From an uncultured Bacteroidota bacterium (GTDB lineage: Bacteria > Bacteroidota > Rhodothermia > Rhodothermales > UBA10348): a stretch of 13,522 bases of DNA. The translations under genes were made by a program, and so were the position numbers. The DNA is taken from positions 1 to 13,522 of the forward strand of contig CALBJU010000154.1 in NCBI GenBank assembly GCA_937893205.1, in the 5' to 3' direction. Below, in pieces: positions 1 through 6,333 of the stretch; the stretch's first letter is position 1; the number at the start of each line of letters is the position of its first letter. Below the pieces are notes generated by a model, which saw nothing but the letters and a program-made list of their open reading frames with translations, was not told the origin of the DNA and did no database searches.

Positions 1-510
1 CATGGCCGCCCCGGCGCTGGAGCCCGCGACAACAGCACCCTCCTGCCACCGCTGCATTATGGCGCGATACGCCTCCGTGGTATCGCCCGCTGGAAGGAAT
101 ACATCAACGATTCGGCGTTGGGATCCGCCTGTAAAGTAGAAGCCGGAGCAGGCCGCCAGTGCGGCGACAACGGAGGGATCCTGAGCCCGAGCAGGGTCCT
201 CAGTCGAAATGAGGATACCCTTTACCGAACCAGCACCGGCGTACCCAGCCAACTTCTGCACGGTACCAGCCATCGATTCTGCCGGGTCAGAGCTGGCAGT
301 CGGAATCACGCAAAGCGGGCCGTCCCCCGCCCGAGCCTCCATAACGGCCTCGTACACGGTCGTGTTGTCCGCTTGGAGCGCGCCTCCAATGATCACCAAC
401 CGTCCGGGCTCGCCAGGCTTTACGCCGCCATCCTGGACGCCCCCCGTCGTACACGCTTGGAGCGTGATCAAGGCTAGAAGGACACAAGGAGCAATGATCG
501 ACTTAGGCAT
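1..510 (-). CDS. Cyanophycinase-like (peptidase S51) lipoprotein, partial at window edge
   Basis: I translated this frame directly; it stays open from ATG (510) to the window edge, giving the first 170 residues. The N-terminus has a hydrophobic stretch ending in lipobox LQAC (Cys20), so the product is probably an exported lipoprotein. After it come a GRLVIIGGAL strand-turn, a GGSQ segment (family: GGDQ) and GSSAGAAM at the very end, where Ser165 matches the nucleophile of the GxSAG elbow in the class I glutamine-amidotransferase-like/S51 fold. Cyanophycinases cleave beta-Asp-Arg dipeptides from cyanophycin; other S51 members are aspartyl dipeptidases. The substrate here cannot be told, and the rest of the catalytic domain lies outside. 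The gene lies about 45 nt inside a cassette that begins at the attC-like end at 554-560, so it is probably the most distal cassette seen. Fold assignment is fairly sure, substrate is not. Confidence 0.72.
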   Translation of the reverse strand, partial: MPKSIIAPCVLLALITLQACTTGGVQDGGVKPGEPGRLVIIGGALQADNTTVYEAVMEARAGDGPLCVIPTASSDPAESMAGTVQKLAGYAGAGSVKGILISTEDPARAQDPSVVAALAACSGFYFTGGSQRRIVDVFLPAGDTTEAYRAIMQRWQEGAVVAGSSAGAAM

Positions 511-553
511 GATGGTCTTTACGGATAAGCTCGTAGTGATCGCTACCAGGGCG

Positions 554-757
554 ACCTAACGGATGGCGTATTACACAGCATGTGGCTGCTCCAGCAGTCA
601 GAGCCTTGAGCTCCTCGTGTGCGGCAATCATGCGGGAGACACGTACAGGTTTCATCGTCGAGGTTTATCTGGGATGAAAATTGTCGTTTTATTCCGCGCG
701 GGATACGGGTTTGGCTCTCCAGTTTGCGACCGACAGCGCCCTAGATAACCGTTAGAG
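554..757 (-). repeat. attC: Putative long, divergent attC site (LysE cassette)
   Basis: This fills most of the 306-nt gap between the cyanophycinase-like gene and the LysE gene. Read on the minus strand the left end gives GTTAGGT, a perfect GTTRRRY crossover box, and the right end gives CTCTAAC, one mismatch from RYYYAAC. Both ends continue into a shared TAACGG block in inverted orientation, and an inner AGAGCC/GGCTCT pair could extend the fold. At 204 bp it is longer than most attC sites, so it may be an attC plus extra sequence. I see no gene in the gap. Confidence 0.4.
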
Positions 758-816
758 CATATCATGTTAGCAAATCTGGTGCAAAATGTGGTCATGCTTG
801 GGAGCAACAAATGCCG

Positions 817-1446
817 CTATGATCGTTCTGCTAGCGCCAATCCGACTCCAAACCCAATAAACAACGTACCGATCGCATATCTGATAAGTCTTTGAACCCG
901 ACCTGAGGTCTTCAGTCTGTTCTCGATTGCGCTGGAAAAAAAAACAACATTCGTATGAACAATGCATGCTATCACTGCGTGCATTACGCCCATGATCGCG
1001 ATCTGTAATTTCGGATTTGGTGCCGAGCTAGCTACGAATTGGGGAAGCAGGGCGATGAACAGAATCGACATTTTCGGATTCAATATGTTTACCAACGCCC
1101 CGTCTCTAAAAATCCGCCATAAGGAACGAGGTGACCTGTCCGGATGAGTCGAGAGCACCCCGTTACCTCGAAAAGCACCAATCCCCAGGTAGACTAAGTA
1201 GGCGGCACCAATGAATTTGAGTGCATGAAATGCCGTCGGAGAGTAGCTGAGGAGAGCTGCAAGCCCAGCGGTCGCAGCTACCGCATGAAACAGAATTCCA
1301 GTTGAATTGCCGAAGTTACTGACCATCCCAGAGCGCCGGCCATGTCCGAGAGTAGTCGAGATCACATAGACCCAACTGGGGCCAGGCGAAACTGCCATCA
1401 TGAAACTAACGACAGCAAAACCTAAGTAAGGGGTTAGCTCATTCAT
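817..1446 (-). CDS. LysE/RhtB-family amino acid exporter (cassette gene)
   Basis: The 209-residue product has the size and character of LysE/RhtB exporters, inner-membrane proteins that pump amino acids such as lysine, homoserine or threonine, or related metabolites, out of the cell. The family's N-terminal signature is visible: a first helix followed by the SPGPSW segment, then a G-rich stretch (GHGRRSGMVSNFG). The loop segment NILNPKMSILFIALLPQF matches the conserved NP-K motif before the fourth helix, and two more hydrophobic helices end the protein. ATG (1446) is the natural start because the first helix follows at once. The gene is intact, including a run of nine A in the plus-strand sequence near 937 that keeps frame. 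It lies between two attC-like sites, in the same orientation as the other cassettes, and has no clear promoter of its own. The exported substrate is unknown. Confidence 0.88.
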   Translation of the reverse strand: MNELTPYLGFAVVSFMMAVSPGPSWVYVISTTLGHGRRSGMVSNFGNSTGILFHAVAATAGLAALLSYSPTAFHALKFIGAAYLVYLGIGAFRGNGVLSTHPDRSPRSLWRIFRDGALVNILNPKMSILFIALLPQFVASSAPNPKLQIAIMGVMHAVIACIVHTNVVFFSSAIENRLKTSGRVQRLIRYAIGTLFIGFGVGLALAERS

Positions 1447-1489
1447 TGCTCATCGTCCAGAGAGAATGCCCACGAAGATAGCATAGTAT

Positions 1490-1556
1490 ATCCGACAAAG
1501 CCGGGGTCGCGGGGTTCTCGCTGATGGTGCGAGCTCGCATTATGCGCTCGTTAGGA
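1490..1556 (-). repeat. attC: Short, decayed attC site
   Basis: On the minus strand the site opens with TCCTAAC followed by GAGCGC, a typical attC 5' arm, and it supplies the TAA stop codon of the gene at 1551-1856. The other end reads GTCGGAT, which differs from GTTRRRY by a T-to-C change in the crossover triplet. An internal CTCGC/GCGAG pair allows a hairpin. At 67 bp it is unlike the five proximal sites, so this cassette probably came from another integron or has decayed; the altered triplet may make it inactive. Confidence 0.5.
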
Positions 1557-1856
1557 AGACTCACCGCTCAGATACCATTTCCAACAGACACCGATAGCAC
1601 CCAAATACAACCCGCCGATGCCACCCAAAAAAAGGCCGCCGATCCCGCACAGGTTGCTCTCCGTGAATCGACAATACACTTCCATCCCTATACGGGCCCC
1701 GAGCATACATCCGATGACTGAAACTATCAGAATGGCTCCGATAAACTTGAAGATCGACCGTTTGATGGACGGGTGTTTGCGATGCCACGAAGTCCAGATC
1801 AGAACCATTATTCCGATAAGGGGGAGGAAAAAAAGCGAAACGCGAAAGATTACCAT
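1551..1856 (-). CDS. Small membrane protein of unknown function (cassette gene)
   Basis: This 101-residue product is not one I recognise. It has an N-terminal hydrophobic helix (residues about 3-22), a short basic loop (SWHRKHPSIKRS), a second helix ending in a G-rich stretch (about 35-55), and a third one with a GG-x-GG repeat pattern (GIGGLFLGGIGGLYLGAIG). The glycine zipper suggests close helix packing or self-association in the membrane. Cysteines occur at several places. The stop codon is formed by the first bases of the adjoining attC, as is common in integron cassettes. It is the most distal of three consecutive cassettes that each encode a tiny membrane protein. No RBS or promoter stands out. 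Its coding status rests on frame length, hydrophobic pattern and cassette position. Confidence 0.65.
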   Translation of the reverse strand: MVIFRVSLFFLPLIGIMVLIWTSWHRKHPSIKRSIFKFIGAILIVSVIGCMLGARIGMEVYCRFTESNLCGIGGLFLGGIGGLYLGAIGVCWKWYLSGESS

Positions 1857-1878
1857 GATTGTCCCACAGGTGGGTTCT

Positions 1879-1984
1879 GCCTAACGGCTGGCAGATTTGC
1901 GGGGAGCACTCGCTGGCAATCCAGAAAGATTGATTCCGACCGATTCAGCCGGTCGTGAGAGCCAGCAACGTGCGCATGTTGGGC
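1879..1984 (-). repeat. attC: attC site 1 of the homogeneous set
   Basis: The ends are GCCTAAC and GTTGGGC on the plus strand, both matching the RYYYAAC/GTTRRRY consensus exactly. The arms form an imperfect inverted repeat: CTGGC and TTGCGG near the left end, and GCAAC and GCGC near the right. It shares the block GGCTGGCAGATTTGCGG with the sites at 2616, 3177 and 5149. It belongs to the cassette with the gene at 2007-2231. Confidence 0.88.
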
Positions 1985-2006
1985 ATTCCGACCAAAATCT
2001 CCTCAA

Positions 2007-2231
2007 TCACTCGGAGTCTCCTCTGAACTCGCCACCTTCTTGCCGTTTTAGCTTTTTATACTGGTAATAAGAACCAATCGTCGATGCTGAGCCAAGTAAA
2101 ATCAATATTAGAAAGGGGGGCTCTCTTTCTTGGGATGTGAGATAAAAATAGGTTAGTACTAAAATCAGCAAGATTCCAAAAATCACAGAACCTAGCGTAC
2201 CGTGTTTGATTGGGCTTCCAAATGTTGACAT
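2007..2231 (-). CDS. Tiny two-helix membrane protein (cassette gene)
   Basis: Starting at ATG 2231 gives 74 residues. A longer frame starting at 2285 is unlikely because its first 18 codons would lie inside the upstream attC and cassette junction. A purine-rich AAGAAAG precedes the chosen ATG and could act as a ribosome binding site. The product has two hydrophobic helices (about residues 12-31 and 39-52) joined by a charged loop (SQEREPP), and ends with a basic then acidic tail (YKKLKRQEGGEFRGDSE). I do not recognise a family. Its place between two well-formed attC sites, in cassette orientation, is the main evidence that it is a real gene. Confidence 0.65.
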   Translation of the reverse strand: MSTFGSPIKHGTLGSVIFGILLILVLTYFYLTSQEREPPFLILILLGSASTIGSYYQYKKLKRQEGGEFRGDSE

Positions 2232-2254
2232 GTTTCTTTCTTGGCTCGGAGGAT

Positions 2255-2361
2255 GCAGAACGGCTGGCGGACTTGCGACGAGCATTCGCTTACCTGACAG
2301 AAAGTAATCCTTTCAGACCGACTCGGCTAGTCGTGCGAGACTGCAAGATGCGCTTGTACTA
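2255..2361 (-). repeat. attC: attC site 2, degenerate ends
   Basis: The body aligns with the other proximal sites (CGGCTGGCGGACTTGCGACGAG, split here as CGGCTGGCGG and ACTTGCGACG; then GAAAGTAATC and TTTCAGACCG), but the end boxes have drifted: GCAGAAC at the left and CTTGTAC at the right, against AAC and GTT consensus. The right end carries the TAG stop of the gene at 2359-2589. Because the crossover boxes have changed, it may recombine poorly. Confidence 0.78.
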
Positions 2362-2589
2362 TTGGCCGGGCTCGATGAGTGAATTTTCTATCGCCTCTCC
2401 ATACCCATTTTCTGTAGCTGTTCCGACAAGGTCCCAGGCCCCAAACCAAATACCAATAGCCAACAACACTGCACCTGATGAAAGCGCGAGGATCCTTTTA
2501 TCATGATACTTTTTCCGAATGCCTGCCACCATCAAAACAATGCCAGCAATCAGTGCTAGGTCTGCGAAGATTCCAAATGCATGCGTCAT
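2359..2589 (-). CDS. Small two-helix membrane protein (cassette gene)
   Basis: The 76-residue product begins MTHAFGIFADLALIAGIVLMV, here split as MTHAFGIFADLALIAG and IVLMV, so the first helix starts near the N-terminus. A basic loop (GIRKKYHDKR) follows, then a second helix rich in Ala, Gly and Trp (about residues 34-56), and a polar, acidic tail (ENGYGEAIENSL). The positive-inside rule puts the loop in the cytoplasm and both ends outside. No family is recognised. Its stop codon falls on the edge of the adjoining attC. The ATG at 2589 is about 27 nt inside the cassette boundary, which leaves room for only a very short leader, so translation may rely on upstream array transcripts. Confidence 0.68.
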   Translation of the reverse strand: MTHAFGIFADLALIAGIVLMVAGIRKKYHDKRILALSSGAVLLAIGIWFGAWDLVGTATENGYGEAIENSLIEPGQ

Positions 2590-2615
2590 GCTTAATACTC
2601 GTTGTTAGTGCTGCA

Positions 2616-2723
2616 ATAGAACGGCTGGCAGATTTGCGGCGAGCATTCGCTCCCCTTCCGGAAAGTAATTAATTTCGACCGCCTCGGCCAGTCACGCGAG
2701 CTCACAACATGCGATTGTTATGC
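2616..2723 (-). repeat. attC: attC site 3 of the homogeneous set
   Basis: The body is nearly identical to the sites at 3177 and 5149 (GGCTGGCAGATTTGCGGCG then AGCATTCGCT). The left end reads ATAGAAC and the right end GTTATGC, so the crossover triplets AAC and GTT are kept although the flanking bases drift. It belongs to the cassette with the VOC gene remnant. Confidence 0.86.
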
Positions 2724-2744
2724 TGCAGGGAGCGTGGGTGAGAT

Positions 2745-3130
2745 TCATTGATCGGATGGTGGTTGCCACAGCTCAACCTTGTTGCCTTCAGGATCGATGA
2801 CCCACGCAAACTTGCCGTACTCAGAGTCATCGATCTTGTCGAGGACGTTGCATCCTTCCGCTTTGAGCAATTTGACCAGAGCGAGGAGGTTTTCAACTCG
2901 ATAGTTGACCATGAACCGGGCTTTGCTTGGAGCAAACTGGTTGCTTTCCTCTGGACCAATCAACCACGCCGTCGTTCCGCCGGTGGGTTTGCCATCTGAG
3001 TCAGTCCAGTGGAACGAGGCGCCACCCCATGCCGGACATCGATACCGAGATGACGCTTGTACCAAGCCTGCAGGGCAGGTGCATCCTTCGCTTTGAAAAA
3101 AATGCCGCCAATTCCAGTAACTCGCTTCAT
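2745..3130 (-). pseudogene. VOC/glyoxalase-family protein gene with one-base frameshift
   Basis: The frame from 2745 to about 3036 encodes the C-terminal part of a VOC (vicinal oxygen chelate) protein: AWGGASFHW, then YRVENLLALVKLLKAEG, then the typical ending EYGKFAWVIDPEGNKVELWQ with the metal-ligand type Glu. Upstream, another frame starting at ATG 3130 reads MKRVTGIGGIFFKAKD, then APALQAWYKRHLGIDV, the classic VOC N-terminus. The two join if one base is added near 3031-3036, giving about 128 residues, the usual VOC length. So a single base is missing, either as a true inactivating deletion or a sequencing error. VOC proteins include lyases, dioxygenases and resistance proteins; no substrate can be told. 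It is a cassette gene flanked by attC sites at 2616 and 3177. Confidence 0.82.
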
Positions 3131-3176
3131 GTGAAACTCATGTTTGTGGTGTTTGGGTGGTAACGATTGCCCGGCA

Positions 3177-3284
3177 GTATAACGGCTGGCAGATTTGCGG
3201 CGAGCATTCGCTCGTCTTCCAGAAAGTAATCGTTTCAGACCGCCTCAGCTAGTCACGCGAGCCCGCAACACGCGCTTGTTATAT
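3177..3284 (-). repeat. attC: attC site 4 of the homogeneous set
   Basis: The ends are GTATAAC and GTTATAT with intact AAC/GTT triplets. The arms carry TAACGGCTGGCAG on the left and CGCAACACGCGC then TTGTTA on the right, an imperfect inverted repeat as needed for a folded single-strand attC. It is the attC of the sulfatase cassette. Confidence 0.9.
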
Positions 3285-3328
3285 CGAATCGGGTCCACAA
3301 TAGATGATGGCAGCCCGCGCCATTTTCA

Positions 3329-5128
3329 TCACATGGTCGCACTGAGTTCAATCTGCCAGGCTCCCATCGTTCGGTTGCCCTCCGCAATGACCGCATGAAT
3401 CTGTATCAGTCCTCGTTGCAAGGGGATCGATTTGAAAATGTGGGATTCCGTGACGGAAGAAGGAGCGTACTCGAATTCTTGATCATCAATCGTGAGGGTA
3501 ACCGAACCTCGCTCGATCGGATCGGGAAAGAGAAGCTTTACGTCATATTCGCCATCCATCTCCACCTGCAGTGTCCAGACTCCAGTGGCTTCGTAATTTG
3601 ACCAGCCCCCCTTTGTGGTCAGAGTCCAATCGTTTCTCGTCAGAACAGTGGTCGTTTCGTAGGCTGTACCCACAGATATGGGGAGTGGACCGTCAATCCC
3701 TTCATATATACCCGCGACATCGTCGAACCATTCGTCATATGCCGCCTTCAATTTCTTGATGACTTCGGGGTTTTCATCCGCAACGTCGTTTTGTTCAAGC
3801 GGATCGGCGAGCATGTCGTACAGTTCAAACACGGGTTCTCCCTCAAAAAACTCCCTTTGGAACCCACTGTCGTGAAGCATTTTCCATGAGTCGTTTCTGA
3901 TCATGAAATGATGATATCGCTGCGGTTTGTCGCCACGGTGACTTTGTATCACCAGATGGCGTTCTTCTTCAAGCTGTTGTGAACTGCCGGTCAGGTAAGG
4001 CAAAAAGCTTCGGCCATCGAATGCGATTTCTGTTGGTGCCTCAATATTTACTGCATCGAGTATTGTTGGTGCGACGTCTATATGAGCTGCCGGAACAGCG
4101 GACACGTTTTTATTCGAAAGATGTCCAGGCCAGTGCATCCACAATGGAGATCGAATTCCCCCCTCACGAACATCCGTTTTTCGCCCGTTCATGCCCGCCG
4201 TGTAACGCCTGCCATTGGGGCCATTGTCGTTCAGGAAGATCACGATGGTGTTCTCTGTCAGTCCAGAACGATCCAGCTGATCAAACAGTCGTCCGATGTT
4301 GTCATCGATATTGGTGATCATAGCGTAAATTCTGGCCTGACGATCCTGATCGTTTTCGCCCGGTAATGGATGCCCCACGTCCTGGGGAAAAACAGAATTA
4401 TCTAGATCCATCTCCTGATACTCCGTCAGGAGCATTTCTGGGACATCACCAAATGGTCCGTGCGGTGCATTGGTCGCGATGTAAGCAAAGAAAGGTGACG
4501 GTTCTTCTTCCTGCATGTCAATCCACTCCATCGCGCGATCAAATAGAATGTCGGTTATGTAGCCCGAAAACTGTTTGAGCTCCCCGTTGTGATTCAAATA
4601 GGGATCTGAATATTTCGCCTTTCCCGCAGGAGGGTCCGATGGCTGGCCGATGCCGCCGCCTCTGTGAACAAGAACCTCATCAAATCCCTGATCCTGTGGT
4701 CTCATTGGGTAATTATCCCCCAGATGCCATTTTCCGAAGATACCGGTACGATATCCGTGATCACCCAAGATTTCTGCGATGGTTACTTCGGCCGGGTCCA
4801 TCATCGCTCTGCCCTTGTACGTGTCCACAACTCGAGTCCGGTAGTTATATCTGCCGGTCATCAGCGAGGCGCGCGTTGGTGCGCACACCGGACTCACGTA
4901 GAACGTGGTCATGGCGGCGCTTCGATACGCCATCGCATCAAGGTTCGGTGTTCGAATAACAGGATTTCCCATAACACCAAAGTCACCGTATCCCTGGTCG
5001 TCCGTCATTATCAAAATGACGTTAGGACGTCCATCCGACTCCTTCATCTCCGTGCAGCCGATCGCCGCCGTGAGCAGTGTGAGCAGCGAAATAAGAATGA
5101 TGCGCTCACTCCATGGAATACGTCTCAT
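3329..5128 (-). CDS. Lipoprotein type I sulfatase (cassette gene)
   Basis: From ATG 5128 the product is 599 residues, a normal size for type I sulfatases, which hydrolyse sulfate esters using a formylglycine made from Cys or Ser. The catalytic motif is CAPTR at about residue 82 (C-x-P-x-R, Cys type). Other expected elements are the metal-binding MTDDQGYGDFG near residue 42, GKWHLG near 132-137 and NDNGPNG further on. The N-terminus has an Arg pair, a hydrophobic core and a lipobox-like AIGC, so the enzyme is probably a lipoprotein working outside the inner membrane. The last ~110 residues form an extra beta-rich region (EATGVWTLQVEMDGEYDV), perhaps a binding domain. An alternative ATG at 5152 lies on the cassette boundary itself. 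At about 1.9 kb this is a long cassette. Formylglycine formation needs a maturase (FGE or anSME) not present here. Substrate unknown; polysaccharide or aryl sulfates are possible. Confidence 0.9.
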   Translation of the reverse strand: MRRIPWSERIILISLLTLLTAAIGCTEMKESDGRPNVILIMTDDQGYGDFGVMGNPVIRTPNLDAMAYRSAAMTTFYVSPVCAPTRASLMTGRYNYRTRVVDTYKGRAMMDPAEVTIAEILGDHGYRTGIFGKWHLGDNYPMRPQDQGFDEVLVHRGGGIGQPSDPPAGKAKYSDPYLNHNGELKQFSGYITDILFDRAMEWIDMQEEEPSPFFAYIATNAPHGPFGDVPEMLLTEYQEMDLDNSVFPQDVGHPLPGENDQDRQARIYAMITNIDDNIGRLFDQLDRSGLTENTIVIFLNDNGPNGRRYTAGMNGRKTDVREGGIRSPLWMHWPGHLSNKNVSAVPAAHIDVAPTILDAVNIEAPTEIAFDGRSFLPYLTGSSQQLEEERHLVIQSHRGDKPQRYHHFMIRNDSWKMLHDSGFQREFFEGEPVFELYDMLADPLEQNDVADENPEVIKKLKAAYDEWFDDVAGIYEGIDGPLPISVGTAYETTTVLTRNDWTLTTKGGWSNYEATGVWTLQVEMDGEYDVKLLFPDPIERGSVTLTIDDQEFEYAPSSVTESHIFKSIPLQRGLIQIHAVIAEGNRTMGAWQIELSATM

Positions 5129-5148
5129 GATTTTTACGGGTCGATTCG

Positions 5149-5256
5149 ACATAACGGCTGGCAGATTTGCGGCGAGCATTCGCTCACCCTGCAGAAAGTA
5201 ACTGTTTCAGACCGCCTCAGCCAGTTGTGCCAGTCCGCAACCTGCGCTTGTTATAC
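5149..5256 (-). repeat. attC: attC site 5, the most integrase-proximal
   Basis: The ends are ACATAAC and GTTATAC with intact AAC/GTT triplets and nearly the same body as the sites at 2616 and 3177. It follows the 3' end of the higA fragment by 11 nt and so was the attC of the first cassette in the array. No attI is found between it and the integrase remnant. Confidence 0.9.
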
Positions 5257-5267
5257 GGAACCCAAAA

Positions 5268-5472
5268 TCAAACAGATGAAACTGGCTGGATCTTCCTGAT
5301 GATTTTCGCTGTCGGTGCTCGCATGGCGTGCCAGAGGTCCCAGTTTCTTTGGCCATTCAGCCAAAACTCAGGAGTTGTACCAAACAGAGCAGATAAACGA
5401 AGTGCCGTGTCCGGTGTGATACCACGTTTACCCTTGACGATTTCGTTAACTCGCGGGTACGACACGTGGATC
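5268..5472 (-). pseudogene. higA: HigA-type antitoxin gene, 5' truncated
   Basis: The minus-strand frame encodes VSYPRVNEIVKGKRGITP, then DTALRLSALFGTTPEFWLNG, then QRNWDLW, the C-terminal two thirds of a HigA/VapI-type XRE antitoxin, covering the end of the helix-turn-helix and the following helices. A complete HigA has about 95-105 residues and begins with a HPGE-like segment and the first HTH helices; about 30 residues are missing. An ATG at 5483 lies in the integrase sequence and would give a 71-residue hybrid that is not a normal HigA start. Homology stops near 5465-5475, exactly where integrase homology begins on the other strand. The usual partner toxin higB, normally just upstream of higA, is absent. 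HigBA pairs are frequent cassettes in chromosomal integrons, where they stabilise arrays. Confidence 0.8.
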
Positions 5473-6333
5473 AAGCGGTTCATACGCTTTCATAATACGC
5501 GGCATCCGGACGAACTGGGATCAGATGATATCAATCGCTATCTCAGCCATCTTGCTACAGCGCGACGCGTGGCTGCTTCGACCCAAAATCAGGCGCTGAA
5601 TGCCATTGTGTTCCTTTACAGAGATGTTCTCGATCATGATCTCGTTGAGTTCGGCACGTTTATCAGGGCTCGCAAGCCCAAGCGACTTCCGGTTGTTCTG
5701 AGTCGGGACGAGGCGCGTCTCTTGCTTTCGCATCTCAGCGGGCAGGCTGGTTTGGTAGCCCGGATGCTTTACGGTTCAGGACTGCGGATTAAAGAAGCGC
5801 TAACCCTTCGTGTCAAAGACATCGATTTCGCCTATTCGGTCTTACGGGTCACTGCGGCCAAGGGCCAGAAGGATCGGGTAACCATTCTTCCTGACTCCCT
5901 CGCTCCATTTCTGACAAAGCAGTTGGCGTTCGTAAAACAGATTCATCAGGCAGATCTGGAAGATGGATATGGAAATGTTCTGCTTCCCTTCGCGTTTGAT
6001 AGAAAATCTCGCAGTGCTGCCAGGGATTTTAGCTGGCAGTATGTCTTTCCCTCCTCAATTCTTTCGGCAGACTCGAAGAGTGACGAGATCACACGCTTCC
6101 ATATGTCGCCATCCACGGTGCAGAAGACAGTAAAGAAATCATCGAAAGAGGCGGGCATTCTGAAACGCGTGACGTGTCACACGCTCCGCCACAGTTTTGC
6201 GACCCACATCCTGGAGTCGGGCACCGACATTCGAACCGTTCAAGAGCTGCTTGGACACTCCAATATTAAAACGACGATGATTTACACACACGTGCTCGGC
6301 AAAGGCCTGTACGTGCGCAGCCCGTTGGATTGA
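5458..6333 (+). pseudogene. intI: Integron integrase gene, 5' truncated
   Basis: Integrase homology starts at YDTWIKRFIRFHNTRHP, which matches residues ~40 onward of IntI proteins, and runs to the C-terminus (VRSPLD). All tyrosine-recombinase catalytic residues remain: Arg (codon 5785) in GLRIKEAL, His-x-x-Arg (6178-6189) in HTLRHSF, His (6256) in LLGHSN and Tyr (6283) in MIYTH. The IntI-specific insertion is present (EDGYGNVLLPFAFDRKSR and SWQYVFPS), which separates IntI from XerC/D. What is missing is the first ~30-35 residues, including the start and first helix of the core-binding domain, plus promoter and attI. The frame is open further upstream to 5167 only because it crosses higA antisense and an attC; internal ATGs at 5298 and 5323 could start a hybrid protein. 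Activity is doubtful. Confidence 0.87.

Noticed and set aside
2210..2506. Plus-strand frames across the attC sites (also at 2478, 3195 and 5167) share a repeated peptide like ADLRRAFA...ESN.FRP
   Set aside because: The similarity only reflects translation of the conserved attC repeats; the frames run against the cassette genes and have no other support.
1879..5256. Regular repeats that might suggest a CRISPR array
   Set aside because: The repeats are about 106-108 bp with inverted-repeat arms and separate genes of very different length; they fit attC sites.
5167..5457. Upstream extension of the integrase frame as a genuine N-terminal domain
   Set aside because: The stretch is the antisense of higA and part of an attC; it has no likeness to the IntI N-terminus.
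5268..5483. Complete 71-residue antitoxin gene
   Set aside because: The first residues derive from integrase sequence, and the first HTH helices of HigA are missing.
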